This document shows positions 25,101-38,770 of a DNA stretch of 64,000 nt, piece by piece. This stretch comes from Membranipora membranacea (taxonomy: Eukaryota; Bryozoa; Gymnolaemata; Cheilostomatida; Membraniporidae): positions 29,548,162-29,612,161 of the forward strand of contig OU612067.1 of NCBI GenBank assembly GCA_914767715.1, in the 5' to 3' direction. The notes beneath the pieces are model-generated. The model saw only the letters and a program-made list of their open reading frames with translations, was not told the DNA's origin and made no database searches. The first letter of the stretch is position 1; each line of letters starts with the position of its first letter. A program made the position numbers and the translations under genes.

Positions 25101-27305
25101 TGTGCAAAATACTGGCCAGAAATGGTGTAAATTCTGGTTTTCAAACACTTGTGGGGTCTTGATGGGGTCTTCCCTGGGTTTATCTCCCCTGCAGAGAGGT
25201 GGAGGCAAAAGGGCAGGGGAGAGAAGGGGATGAGGCATGCAAACAAAAGAAGGGAGCTATGATCTGTAAATGACTGAGACTGAATGACTTGAGCTTGAAC
25301 ATCATTTCTAAGCTTACTGCCTCCACTGCAGACTTGGAATCTATGGTTAAGGGACAAAATTATTAAAATTACAGAGAATTTGCCAGCATCTTGAGAACTT
25401 ACGAGCTAGTATAACTTCTTCTTTGAAATGATATATGGTGACCAGCATCTGTCATTTCTGCATTAATAATGCTGTGTTGAGTTATGATGTGGTGGGCACA
25501 ACTAGGTACAAGATTATCAAATAAGGAGGGGATATTTCTTTGTTTTACTCCATTTTTATATTCATGGAAGATAGTTTCATGTCAGCTTCTAGGCTAGATC
25601 TTCAATTCATTCATGTCATTATGGAGGGTTTCATTTGAAGATTTAATGATAAGGTCAGATTTATTTCAAAACTTCAATCTTAATGTGGTTTTAATGCTTG
25701 AAATTGTATCTTTTTCACTGAATGTATTTGCACACTAGTTGCAGTAAAATTGTAATACTTTGCCTCTTAAACCTCTGACAGCCCTAGTCATCCAAATATA
25801 AGTAGACAAAAACAAAACAAGCAACATGCTGCCAAAATAATAACGAGCACCCGATGGGTCCCAGTGTCCATGTTTATTTATTCAAAGCACTTCAAGCCAG
25901 ATGTGCAACTGATTTGTTAAAAGAGGCAATCTATAAGGTAAAGGAAATTTTTCTACTTAAACGGTTTTACTCAAAGCTGAACAATGTAAATTACTTTTTG
26001 TTTTATTGTTTAAGACCCCACTGGTTGTCAAAACCTGACGTGAAAATGAACCGAATAATGTTAGATTTACACAGCCCGATTGGAAAACACTAATACTGTT
26101 TGGAAAACTTAAGTTTTTAATACTGTCCACCATTGCATGGTAGACAGTAGCTGTGCCGCTCGTTGCCATTAAGAAGACAGGGCCTGTATAATATTTGCAG
26201 CATTTATTTTTACAGTATTGGATTAAAAAAATTGACCTGAGAAAATGTTGGACCTTCCTTTTTTTCGGTGGTAAAAGATGTAAAAAGGATGTTTTGATCA
26301 CTGCTACCTCGCAGCTGTATTCAAATCAGGCAGCAAAGGAATGATTAAGGTACTATATTACGAGTTTGACTAGAAACAGAATTCAATAAGGTTCAATAAA
26401 AGAAAGATGTTTTTTTCCTGTACAAATAAAATAAAAGTACATTCTCCATACCCCATATGTCTTTCTTAGAGCAAGGGAACAAATTTTAAGACTGAATACG
26501 TTTTACCCAGCAGTGCTATGGGGCTTTCAGAAAGTAAAAATATTGCATGATTGCTGCAGACTTTTCTGCCAGCCTATAAATTGAGGTGGTCTATGTGTAG
26601 TTTTTGCAGAGTATATGGTATATGAATAAATAATTTGGACTTGCACAGGGATTTGTTTGTTACTCCTTCCCACAACGCTTGTAAACCTCAACAGAAGTCA
26701 TGCATGCTCTCATCTACTAACTGGCCAGCTTTGTAGGATTTCAAAAGTATGTGTTTGCAGACATCGAGGTTACCACAAAATTTGAGACTGTCTGCATCAA
26801 AAACCGATTTAATTTACTTAATATTTGGCAACAAACAAATGACCCCTTGTGATTTATGTTTTCCTTATCAAACTATCCCCAATTTGATTTTGAATGAAAT
26901 CATGAGGAAATCCATTTAAATAATATCCTCAATTTGAATCCTGCAAAGAGAGTTTAAAGAGGATGTCATAGCATGATGATTCAATTTAACCAACTTTACA
27001 GTTACATGGTAATCAAAACAGTAATCATGGATTAGCATATTTCTTTTCCTTTTCAGTAGGCTAACTGCAATCTTCCTGTACAAGGAAACATTCCAGGATG
27101 CTGTAATTAAGCCTCAGTTATTTACAGTGTGATGGAGATGGTGTCCATTTACCTCTCATTGTAAGAACTTTAGACCTTTTGTTAAAAGTACTGAGGCTAT
27201 TCGCCAACAAAGCTGACACCCATATTGCATGAGCGATTCATCAAATACCTGTACACATGAGCCAAATTTCAGATCACAAGGCGATATTGCCAAACTCTCT
27301 TATAG
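22131..27305. other. Intergenic stretch before WAP gene C
   Basis: No gene is supported in about 5.2 kb. A fragment of the tRNA-unit spacer recurs near 23280-23450. Open frames here are short (at most 114 codons), without domains or splice partners. Confidence 0.5.
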
Positions 27306-27374
27306 TATATAAAGCTCACCTGAGCAATCAACAATCACTGTTTTCTTATGGAGTCAACAAAGAGGAGACTTAAA

Positions 27375-28973
27375 ATGAGAGCCGTACTATCTTGTATCAC
27401 ACTGCTGATGCTGTCCATCGCTACTTCAGGTAAAAGTCTATGCTGTTGGTTCAAAAGAATATTGAGTGTGGAGCAATAACAGTCTTATCTGAATACTCTG
27501 GTTAATTTTGCTGTAGGCTAGTGTGGACTGAAATTACATCCTTTTGGCAAATTGGATTTTAGATATGTGATGATAGGACGTCTTATATACAATTGATATC
27601 ATGTACTCAGAATAATCATAATGGATCCTGTATTATTTTAATTTTGACTGATCAGAGCAGTTTTTGAATTGAAGGTTACTGAGAAGTAAATTTAAATTGG
27701 ATTCTTGTTAACCATTGGGATGCTTTCATTGCAGTTTCGGCCCAGGAATACCCTTCACATTGTGCATTTAACTGTGACAACTTGAACATACCAAGGTGCC
27801 CCGATGGCCCCTTTGCACTGGGAGCCGATGGTTGCCACTATAGCGGATGATTCTGTGGTGAAAGTAAGTACATTATGCTTGAGAAAACTTCTATGGCAGA
27901 GGAAAAGAAACGTGTTTAATGAAACCTGATTGGCCAATTAACCAATCGATCGAATGAAACAATCGCTCAATGTCATCTATAGTATGCTAAGCACAGTGGA
28001 ACAAATCTTACATCCTAAAAGTATGCTTCCGTGGTAAAATAAGCAGTGACATAGAAAATGTATTTAAATCACTCTGAAAATGCAAAACATTTAAATAAAT
28101 TACAATATAACTTAGTGATTTTAAAAAATGATATATTTGCAGATCCACCACATGAAAGCGAGTGTCACGCTATCAAGCCAGGACAATCTCAGTGCCCTAA
28201 GGACTGTGGCTCGTCACCAATGAACTGGGTTACAGCTATCAATGGGTGCAAATCATGCAGCTGTGTCAGTGGTGAGTATTTAAGGTACTTCAAAAACGGT
28301 AGACAATGTCCAATGACAGGTTTGTAATGTTTTTTTTTCCTCAGTTGTAATTGGAATTAAATTTTCCTTACACTGGTGATTTTTCTCCTCACAGATGTGG
28401 GGAGTACCAAAGCCGGGACATGTCCTTCAAATGCTTCGGACAGAGCTTACTATCTTGGTAAGGAGTGCGGACCAGGAGGTGACTTTGACTGTAATGGTGT
28501 ACAAAAGTGCTGCCAAGCTCCACATGGCCCTCCTGGTGATATGCACTGTGTGGATCCAGAGCCAAGGTAATATAAATTAATATGAAAAGATGAAATGAAA
28601 TTATAGAGGATGGTATAATCTAATTTATATCAAAACACATCAACAAAACAATATAATCTGCACAATTCAATATGGCATTATTGAGGCTTGAATGGAAATG
28701 TGCTTTATGCATCACAAGTATGACTTGATCAAGTTTGAGGTCAGCGCTGAAATAATGGTGCTATATTTACATTCTTTTCGTAGTTGCCCTGCATCAACCA
28801 GCAACTTCAGTAGATGGGGACATGGAAATCAGTGCAGCACCAATAAAGATTGTGCACAGGGGCATGCCTGCTGTGGAACTGACACGAAGAAATGTGTACA
28901 AGGTCTTCTTCCTAAATTCCCACCAATCAAATTTGGTAACCAGATGATTCCAAGCCCTGAGGATTGGGCATAG
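27375..28973 (+). pseudogene. Antistasin-like/WAP gene C with in-frame TGA
   Basis: Five exons are recognisable: 27375-27429, 27735-27863, 28143-28271, 28395-28566 and 28784-28973 (stop TAG). They have the same sizes as gene A (55, 129, 129, 172 and 190 nt) and all splice sites and phases are preserved. Exon 2 has a TGA at 27848-27850 exactly where paralogs A and D have a TGT cysteine (GCHYSG-C). Everything downstream is intact, including both six-Cys WAP modules and the SPEDWA end. The TATA box is at 27306-27314 and AATAAA at 29034. The simplest reading is a recent nonsense mutation. Selenocysteine recoding or a sequencing error are less likely alternatives. Confidence 0.8.
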
Positions 28974-29029
28974 ACAATACTGCCTGTTATTTTTTATGAT
29001 CCTACTTACTTATGTCAAAGTTTCTGTTC

Positions 29030-31443
29030 ATGTAATAAACGCTTCCGCTTACAACAAACCAGGGCTTAAACGTGTTTCCTTTTTCACAGCATTCGTTTAA
29101 CACAAAATCATAACAGTCTTGATTGGATTCTTTCTCTATAAGATCTAGAAAATCACAAAGTACCAATCAAAGTTCACTATAAATTTATTTACCACATCTT
29201 TTACACAGTGCTGATAGGAAATTGACTATTATTGCTATTCATTATTCTATAGGCTATAAACTAAAGCCATAGCGTTATTATATACCCTAGAGAGGAGAAT
29301 CTGGACCGAAATTGTATCAGTTGTTGTCATACTTATCTACAATATACCAGTTAATGTATGACATATACACTGACCGTTCTGTGTGCCTTATTTTGAATTT
29401 CAAAATGGAAATTGTTGGCTGGCGATGGCTGATATAGAATAAGCTGACTATGGTTGTACCATATAAGTATGAGAAAAAATGACATACGTAAATTTGACTA
29501 GCACAAACTATGCGCTAGCCCTGTAATTGCGTTCTAGGCTGATGATTTTGCAGTTGAGATTTTTGCTGTTTTAATAAGCGAACAAAGAAGTTTTTTGCAT
29601 TGACTGCTAGAGAAAATACCTGTAAATTATTCACATTGTGTTACATGTGGAATTCTCTGAAGAAAATGGCACTAACTGCTCTTAAAAACAAATTTCTACG
29701 TCAAAGATAAAGATATTGATGCATACACCAGCCATGCACAACCAGATTTTGTTGCGTCATGAGGTTGTACAGTAATTAAGTAGGAAGTTTCGAGCACTGC
29801 ATTTTCCACTCTAGAGTATATAATAACTCTATGACTAAAACTAATGATGATGCAATACATAAGTATTAACTAGCAAAGTTTGTGTATGCTTGGTGTTACA
29901 CACATGTTAACATTTTCAAAATATATCCGACATGAAGGCATATTAATCACTGAAAACTGAAGTATTTTATTTGGTTGTTGTCCCTCCAGGTCGTATGGTT
30001 GCTAATTAGATATAAATTTGTGATACACAAATAATAATTATATGTTTTGATATGAATTTGCAATAATAGGATCAGCAAACCTTTTTAGGTTCGAATCCCA
30101 CCCATATGGACTACTGCCTAAAGCTAGCATCATTAGGTCTTCACTAGGACATTTTCTGGTGATATTTAAAACAAACTGTATTTGCAGTCCAATAAGGGAT
30201 TGTTTTCCAAATGGTGCAAACAAAAGAGGAACAGATGAGACCATGAATAAGCAATTTTTGTCATTCACTATCATTCGAGCAGGTAGTTAGTAGTCGAGTA
30301 GTGAGTAAACTGCAACAAAAGCACTGGACATAAACAAAAGGTTAAGTTTTTTGGAGTGGCCTCCTTTGAGCACTTACATACAGGGACATACTCTTGGAAA
30401 GTTTTATGAAAATCAATGAAACTGTAGAGACTATTTCCTGAAAAAAAATGCTTTGGTTTCAGTTATAAGCTATTGGCGCATTCGGTAATCTAAAAGTTCA
30501 ACCTTAACCTGAAAAAAAACCTAGAATCTAAAAATTCTAAATCCTAAAATACATAGATCCTTGATAAATCACAAAAGAATTCAATGATAGGAAGGAAAGT
30601 ATTATGAATTAACCAAGTGAATTTTTTTACAAATATATAATGTTTGAAATTCGAAACTGAATCATTTTGATTTCTTTTCATTTTGATTTATTTATTATAA
30701 TATAGAATGTAATAAATAATATTATTTTTAAATTTTGGTTCAATAAGGTAGGCCAGCAAAAGACGCCGATGAATGTATGTTGGTTTTCTAATATCTCTAG
30801 CTGCCAGACCCAATCTGCTTCAATTGAAGAAAATAAATAAACAGCTAATTCCTGGTCATGGGACAACTCTTGTCATAACCCTATTTCTGAGTTACTTATA
30901 TTTATACCTTGCACAGTTAAAGGTTTGAATTTTTCACTGATAGAATATGTGATCCTGTCAATCCTTTCTATTCCTCCTGAACAGCGTTATAAATAAAGGA
31001 TTTGCACCTAAGAATGAGAAACCAAATAAATAAGCTCAATCCAGTTTGAAATATCTAAAGCACAATTGCAGGCTATTCACTCTAGCAAAGTATGTTTAGA
31101 TGTTTTCTGTCGATATATACAATCAATTTTACAAGACTATTGTGTTACTTTATATCTATGTAGAGAAATACTAACAATCTTTTGCTACTAATTTAGTAGA
31201 ATTTTGATATTGCCAATTCTTATAGGAAATCTGTATGAGTTTTCTTGAAAAATATTCTCTGGCTGTGAGTAGACAATAAATAGCAAGTCAATGTTCTTCA
31301 ATACCTGATTGTTAAGGTGGTTCCTATGGTCTTATTACATACCATATTATGAGGAGCCACCACCGCTGCCAGAGCAGAGGGAACTATTACTGTATGTAAT
31401 TTCTTCAATCATATAACATATCATTTAGAATGCTGCAAAATAT
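29030..31443. repeat. 3'-flank repeat of WAP gene C
   Basis: A diverged copy of 12290-14707, starting at the AATAAA of the gene and ending at tRNA-Leu L5. No gene is supported within it. Confidence 0.7.
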
Positions 31444-31523
31444 TGATTGCAGTGGGATTCGAACCCACGCCCTTTCGGACTGGTGCCTAAAACCAGCGCC
31501 TTAGACCACTCGGCCATGCTACC
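31444..31523 (-). tRNA. tRNA-Leu (TAG), copy L5
   Basis: The anticodon arm with TAG, the D arm, the variable arm and the B box GGTTCGAATCC are all intact. One acceptor pair is broken (CTGCAATCA instead of CTGCTATCA). It corresponds to L1 in the B block. Confidence 0.78.
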
Positions 31524-32225
31524 TGTTAGTTCCTCCAGAAAACTGACCAAATCAAAAAAATTAAAATCAGATTGCTATAAGTGGAATAAATGACGAACAT
31601 TTAGAAAGTTGTCAATGCAAATACTTCAATTAACTTGCATCATATCCTAACCATGGTGCCACGATGTGATTGTTTCTATCTTTGTATACCTCAAGCACCA
31701 TGGCTTCCTCCCAATAATCTGCCCACCTGATTTACATCCATATTGATTGATTGATGTGTACTTTATTATCGACCTAAATACATTGAAAAATATATATTAC
31801 TGATGTGATTTACATTGGAAATAAATGTATTTAATAAAATTCAAAAAGAAGGAGATCATCACAATCACAATGTTATTGCTTGTTATGGTTTGGTCACTCG
31901 CATGTGCTCAATGTAATATCTTTTCACTGATTCCACAGAATTTAAGCAGACTGTTTTTATGTCACTTCCTTGGTTTTCTGGTGTAGTACCTTAAGTAGCA
32001 CCAGGTTTTAATAATCTTGATTTTTGTTTCTTATTTATTTATTTGATATTTTCGGCCCAGGTGCACATTTTCTCTACATACATGGTTTTAAATTTCCGGC
32101 TCAAAAGTGCCTACATGTGGACTCAATACTATCACAACACTTCCTTATAACTGCCGCTTATATTAAGCAAGTTTTATGATGCATGCACCAATTTTATGGC
32201 TTACAATATCCCATCCCGTCATTCA
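31524..32225. repeat. Partial tRNA-unit spacer, unit 5
   Basis: Resembles the unit-1 spacer but lacks the tRNA-Pro end. About 125 bp starting TTGATTGATTGATGTG (about 31742-31869) interrupt it relative to unit 1, which looks like a small retroposon insertion. Confidence 0.5.
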
Positions 32226-32374
32226 CTTAAGGCCACTCCAAATTAATACCTTGATCTAAATGAACGCCCGCCACCTGATAAAATCAAAATGCCGCCAGAC
32301 GCCAGTTGGAAATAGTCATAAAAAAATAAAATATTTTACCTCCTGGTCAATTGACCATGTAAAATATAAACATG

Positions 32375-32830
32375 TTCATGAATAAACGCTTCCGCTTACA
32401 ACAAAATCAGGGTTTGAACTTATTTTTCTTTATCATAGCATTTGGTTACCACAAAATCATTACAAGTCTCATTTGGATTCTTTCTCTGGGATCTAGAAAA
32501 TCACAAAATACCAAGCAAAGTTCACTATAAATTTATTTACAACATTTTTTACACAGTACTGACAGGAAATTACTATTATTGCTATTCTTTATTCTATACG
32601 CTATAGAGTAAAACAATAGCGTTATTATATACCCTAGTGAGGACAATGTGTACAAAAATTGTACAAGTTGCTGTCCTACTTATGTACAATATACCAGTTA
32701 TTGTATGACGTACACTTTGGCTGCTCCATGTGACTTATTTTTATTTTCAAAATTGAAATTCTTAGAAAATGGCTGATACTAAAATAGCTGACTTGGGTTG
32801 TGTCAGATACGTATGAGAAAAAATAAACAT
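32375..32830. repeat. Orphan WAP 3'-flank fragment
   Basis: A third copy of the region starting at the poly(A) signal (AATAAACGCTTCC at 32381). It has no WAP exon upstream and stops within about 450 bp. It is a remnant of another copy of the block. Confidence 0.65.
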
Positions 32831-35800
32831 TTTGCAAAATGGATTTTTTAGATTTAAATAGTTGTATATTTTGGAGTTGGCCCTCCTTAATTCACAGGCC
32901 CCCCTCCTGATATGCGTGTCTGTAACGGAGCACAGTCCATGTAGACTAATGTCTAAAAACCTACTTTGAAGTCTGGTATGTGGTCCTGATTGGCTAACCA
33001 ACTACATACGTATTGAGGTGCAAAGGTCATTACCTTCCTTTCATTGCTTTACCTCTGACCAAGTGACAGTGGAGCTCAGAATATTGAAAAATGTAAGTAT
33101 AACATAACTCTTGGCTAAACCATGACTTGATAGTTTATTGAGAGTTTTACTACGTTGAGCTAAGCAATGGCTATGGTAGTGGCCTAAATAAAGGCACTGA
33201 GAGGAAAGAAAACTGACACACTGACGTCTGACTGGGTTCATTTTAAAATCATTGAACATTGGAGTTTGACTGATTCTCGAACATCATCTGTCAAATCTTA
33301 ATTATATCACTTCTCTTCTGGAACATCATAATAGGACCTGCAAACGCAATATATACCCATATTTGATGCTACTCCCTCCTCCTCCTCCAGCTGTTGACCA
33401 AAATGAGTGGTGATGGCATAATGAACACACCTTTATTATCACAAATGCTAAGAAGTCCTGGGTACCAGCTAACGGATTTGACGGAAGTCGGTTTGAAAGC
33501 CAGGGATTAAGTCCCGTGTACCAGCAGCGAAAAGGGCCAGCATGAAAATGTTGATAACTTGGCGGCCTGGCATTGATGCATTTTATGATGAGAGGCTTAG
33601 AGACCAGATTTATAGTGCATGAAGGCAAATCATGGACACAAGTGTAGGGATCTACAGGGTCTGTGGGTGGGGAAAAAAATGATGCACAGACAAAGCTGTT
33701 AGAATGCTGCTTGTTAGTGATTTGGGATCTACATGTTGTCTGGATGCTAGTCTCAAAGCAAACATGGTATGTGGAATGCCTGGGCAAAAAAAATACCCCT
33801 GCGGTCTCTATTATGAATATCCGTGTTTAGTTGCATTACATTAGCATTCGGTTTTTGGGATGAATTGTATTTAAAGGTGTGTTGGTGTTTCTTTTTTATC
33901 TTTTGGGAATAATGATAGTATGGTCTTTATCTCTGTTGATAAATTAGTAACATTTAATTTACCACCCGGAGTAGCTTTCATTGAAGTGCGGTTAGGATTT
34001 TTTTTCAGGATAAAACCATAGTTTGGCAAGATCCGGGGCATCTTGAGGATTCTTCATTACAACCACAATCAGCTAATTTGTCTGCCTTACCCGGTGGCTG
34101 ATAATACATGAACACAATAGGCTTATATTCATCATTTTCTCAAGCTTCCAATTTATTGTCACCACCAAAAGTGGATGCTTTGCTGCTGCTTTCCAGTTTT
34201 TATTTCAGCTCAATTGACAGCCCGTTGACTTGGTGTGTGTCAACCAGGACGATGCAAGAGTTTGACAGCACTGGTATATGGTGATGGAGGCTATGATAAT
34301 TGTATGACAGGAAGTAATACTATAGGCAATTGGGGCTGCAAACAAGGCCGCAAACAGACAACTGAGGCAAGATATGAACATTCACAAAGGAACACCACAA
34401 AGCTAAGTTAAATATCATGCATTGCTACTTTTTACAGCCATGTTTAAGTGATCCTCCCAACAAAGTTTAGATAATTTGGAAGTTTTGTCCAATTGTTGCA
34501 TACATTGGCCTGCTATGAACTTGGATGTTTGTAGCTGAGCTTTCAAGCAAGACCTATATAGCTTGCTAAATTGAGTTGAAAGGCTTTCGGTTTGAAGATA
34601 GAACTACCTAAGCTTAGATCATTTGTCCAATTGTTGCATTCATTGGCCGCCTTTAATTTGGATTTGGTTGCTAAGCTTTTAAGCGAGACCTGTGTAGCTT
34701 GCTAAACACTAAAATAAATTGAGTTGGAAGGCTTTTGGTTTAAAGGTATAGAATTACCTAAGCCTAACAAAACAGCTCATGAAAGCTATGAAGCTGGCGC
34801 AAAGAGCCATACTTTAAAACAAAAACAAAATTTGATAGGATGTGAAAAAAACTGGCCTATTTGAAGTTAAGTCACCACCATTGCAAACAATTGGATGTAT
34901 AATAGAGGAGAATCTGTGGAGCAGGTGCCATTTACAAATTTTAGCATCTGCAAGCCGTTGGAGTTTTGATCAAAGCTGATAAGTTTGCCGAGTTGGAAAA
35001 AAAGTGTGTCAGGTTTGAAAGCTTTGCTAGGTACAATAGCTTGCCAAGTACGATAGCCTTCCTGGTGGAAAGTTGGTGCGAAAGTTTGCCATATCCTACA
35101 CAAATGAATGTGTACCATGCAATTGCCACTAACCATGTACGTTTAAAAGGGATTTTGTAGCAATTTTTTATCGTTATTGGCCAGCTCTCATAGGTGGCTG
35201 ACTTTGACTTCTTTTTATGGCAACATTTTCCAATGTTTATGGAATTTAAGGCTTATAGCGTGATGTTTGGATTCCTTGCAGAAGTACATCAATCAATAAA
35301 TCAATCAAAGATGGTACATTAACAATCAACATTGAGGTGGTCATTAACAATGGTACATGAAATAAATTTTTGCATGGAATGGCGTCAGAGAAACTAATTC
35401 TGGGCACAAATGGCAGTGATAGTGAACAATTGTCGCCGTTGATGCAAACTGTGGCGTTTAGCCAAAGTTTTTCAAGCGGAAGTATATATTTGCTTTGCCA
35501 AGATGGGTCATCATCACAAAACCAGTCCAAAGGCTGAAAAACCAGATAAATCTTTTGAGTCAGGTTGATTGCTGATAGCATTGGACCCCAGATCCAAAAT
35601 TTTTGCTCACTGCTTTAAGTGTCGAAATGTAATGAAAGATCCAATTGCAGGATGCTTTTCATCACATGTACTTCGAATGTCCTTATTTTTACCTGTCAAG
35701 TCTTTGAATTGTACTCCATATGTTAGTATATTGTTTTGGACTTTGACAGCCGGTGATTTGAATAATTTCTTTTTTTGGATCAGTACAGATTCAAGGTAAA

Positions 35801-36716
35801 GTGCCTATGAGCGTAAAATATCGGGTCCTTTCCTGGTAACGTGATTTTAATCAAGGATGTACTAAAGAAGAAGAAGAAGAAGAAAAAAAAAACCTTTACA
35901 AATGATGTTAAAATTTGTTTTACGTAATGCACACCAACAGGGAACTGATTGAGGAGAAAGGTGAAAGGCCAGAATCGCTGGCATCTTTATACAGACAGAG
36001 GAGTGAGCTCGTGATGTTCTCACTGCAATATAGCAATGCGGATAGTAATTCGATAAGATAATTTTGCAAATTGTTCTTAAGTGTGTATACGCTTTGGAAA
36101 TCTGATTTCCTTTCATTATATGCGATTGGAAAGCTGGGCATAGGATTTCATGCACAGACTACGGTTTTTCAATTTTCCCAGTTACCAGGGAGCACAACTA
36201 CAGACTTGAACTCCTTGTTTAAATTTTGTCCTGGAAAACAACTGTATTGTACACATTTTACTGTCTTTCCTGTTAATTTGACAGAAGCGCAGAGATATCT
36301 TTGCAATAAGATGGACTATAGTTGATTTGTTATTTCATTCCACTGATTGACCAGGACAGAAAGCATCGGATATTCTTCCTGGAACTGCACATGACAAACA
36401 GCACTCACAAATAAAGCTAAGTATTGTTCAACGGCTCCCATCATTAACATACTGGATGGTAAAATTGAAATATAAAGTTACATCAACCTCTAGTCATATG
36501 CTTTGAAATGATTTTGATCTCCTTGTGATAGGGTAAATGAATGTTCGATATCCATCACAAAGGCGATTTCTGTTGACTTAGCTCATAGATCCATCTACCC
36601 AGATAGTTAAAATATCTATGAATGAAATGAAAACACAGCATAAGGCTATGCCCTGATAGCATATTAGCCAGATTATTCCTAACAATTTTTAGCAAGTATT
36701 GTTGTTATTTACTCAC
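32831..36716. other. Intergenic stretch before pseudogene F
   Basis: No gene is supported. It includes a tandem duplication (34468-34613 and 34614-34764) and a short AAG repeat (35869-35883). A 153-codon minus frame at 33326-33787 has no recognisable domain. A weak TGT-GTA-CAA resemblance to the last WAP exon near 36240-36260 (minus) is too short to call. Confidence 0.45.
34468..34764. repeat. Tandem duplication, two units of about 150 bp
   Basis: 34468-34613 and 34614-34764 share CCAATTGTTGCAT, TAGCTTGCTAAA, ATTGAGTTG and CTTAAGC-type segments in the same order, with small indels. Confidence 0.6.
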
Positions 36717-38118
36717 TGTGGTTCGGGATCTACACAACGCTTGTCTTGGAATTGAGCAAAGTTACAACACTTTTTGATGCCCCAGCAATCGAGATCCTTG
36801 TCACACCTTGGGGCACTATAGAATACTCTCCTCGGGGTGTTCGACGTATGGACTATGGATTGTCAGTCCCGTGGATTGTCAGTCCCGTGGATTGGTCTCA
36901 TTGATATTACCATCTACAAAAATATTGATATGAGTTGAAGAAATCCTTTGGTTAAATATTACTATCGTTCCCTAAAACAGTCAGGCAGTATCAGGGCATC
37001 CATAGAATCAACGCTCATCAGCTTAAGCGATTGGTGTTAGTTGCTGTCTAATAATTTGAAGCCTTGGATATACAGCAACAAATTCACCTTATATGATTCA
37101 ATTTGTGTAACTGACTATCATTGTTATGTATGTATTATGTAATTATACTGACAGGCCGACTGATCTCTCCAGCAGACACAGGACGGACATCCGTTAGCTG
37201 CTATGATGTTTCCTGTAACAGGTTCACAGAACTTTGGGCAAGCTACTTGCCCTACTGAGGGAAAGTTGCATGAGGTGACGTTTGGTGGTACTGTAATGTG
37301 AAAGCAAAATAGATATAGCAATGTCAGACTATAACAGACAGAGGTTCTATCGCATTAGAACACATGTCACATCGCTGTATAGGGATTCACTTCGCGAAGA
37401 TTATATCCAATACATACCAGAGGTTAGATACTACCCTTGTTATACAAACAGTGACTGATATGCAAGTTGTCTTTGTTTGGTAGAGTTCTATTGACATCCC
37501 CTGTTGAAATATTATCCTTGTTATTATTCAAGTTGCACCAGAGTCCTAAACCCAGCACTGGAACTAGTTAATATTCACATTTTCTCATTTAATTTTGGAT
37601 TTGGACACACATTCCAACGGTGAATAAGCAGCTATCAAATGAAAAGATCTAATTTATTATTATTTCCTGTCAAATAGAATTTCAACATTAAACTAATTGT
37701 ACTTACAGTAACCGCAAGGACAACCATCAAAATAACATCCATTCTCTTATAGGGCTAGTCCGACCGAGTCAAAATCGCATCTGGTGGGATCAAATTGACA
37801 CCCAGCTGGATTGTTGGTGCACCACGGTAATTGTCCAAACACTCCTGTCAATGAAATCAATATAACATAGTTAGATACTCAGCATGTAAACTTATATGGC
37901 GAACTGACATAGATCTGATAACATTATTAGTTAAACAATGAATGCTTCGCAGGTTTATCTGCATCAAAGCAAGATTGTAGGCAAAAAAACTTTCCCAAAG
38001 TTTATGAAAAAATTTCCGATGCATAAAAAAGTAACACAACTGATTGAATTAAATTACCTGTTGCAGCAATAGCTACTAGAATGATTCCAACTGGAACTTG
38101 ACTTTTTAATCTCAGCAT
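36717..38118 (-). pseudogene. Diverged antistasin-like/WAP pseudogene F
   Basis: Exons on the minus strand: 38058-38118 (ATG, hydrophobic signal peptide), 37707-37844, about 37160-37290 and 36717-36913. Exon 2 keeps GCYFDGCPCG, exon 3 keeps NGCPSCVC, and exon 4 keeps the six-Cys WAP pattern with KKCC and CVDPEP. Lesions are an in-frame TAA at 37747-37749 and a TGA early in exon 4. A 16-bp tandem duplication (about 36858-36890) lengthens exon 4 by a non-multiple of three. The donor of exon 3 is unclear and no last exon was found. The TATA box (38177-38184) persists. This is an older, more diverged family member than A-E. Confidence 0.75.
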
Positions 38119-38408
38119 GATTGACGCCACTGCTTCAATTCTAGCACAACTGTGATTGTACTCCACGTCACACCACCTTTTATACCACCTAGGCGAGGAT
38201 ATTACAGGAAAGTCTGGTCATTAAACCAGGTGTTAAACTACAGTACCAGTTAGGGCTATCAATCATTTCCTTCCTCATACTTACCATGATTCACATATGT
38301 ATGCGTAAATTTGGGTTGTATAATGATTCTCAAATTATTTCTTTTAAATCGTTGCAAACTCTCATGTGTGCTTTTACTCTCTATTCGGTCAAATTTTAAC
38401 TGAGAGTT

Positions 38409-38770
38409 AAAATGTAAAGTTTCTCATGCCAATGAAAACTTATTTTTATACCTTCAGGGTATCTCCTCCTCAATTGCATCTGCATGAAAATATTGTAATA
38501 ACAAATATTGCAAATATCTGAAACCTATATCCTTGTATTCTGTGTTGGCTCTGATAGTTAGGTGGAGTTATCAGCTACTTATAGTTGGGAGCTATCAAGT
38601 ACTAATAGGCTAGAATCCCGTTTCACACTGCGGCTCACCCTGGAAACCCTTGGGAAAATACCTCACTGACCAATCATCCTAATGATTGATAGGTCATTTC
38701 ATTCATCCGGGTTCTTTTGAATGAAGGCTCTTTCAGTCTTGACTTCAATCAAGCTACTTGTCCAAATTGA
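38409..38770 (+). repeat. Split direct repeat A1
   Basis: 362 bp repeated as A2 (43637-43999) with few substitutions and one extra A. It is the left end of the retrotransposon, beginning AAAATGTAAAG. Confidence 0.9.

Noticed and set aside
30060-30110. B-box-like GGTTCGAATCC near 30090 (also near 13315)
   Set aside because: No A box or cloverleaf at the right spacing upstream.
33326-33787. 153-codon minus-strand ORF
   Set aside because: Composition is biased by a CTCC-rich stretch, and no motif or neighbouring exon supports it.
36230-36330. Possible last exon of pseudogene F (minus)
   Set aside because: Only a short KCVQ-like match. The double cysteine and the SPEDWA end are absent, and no clear acceptor was found.
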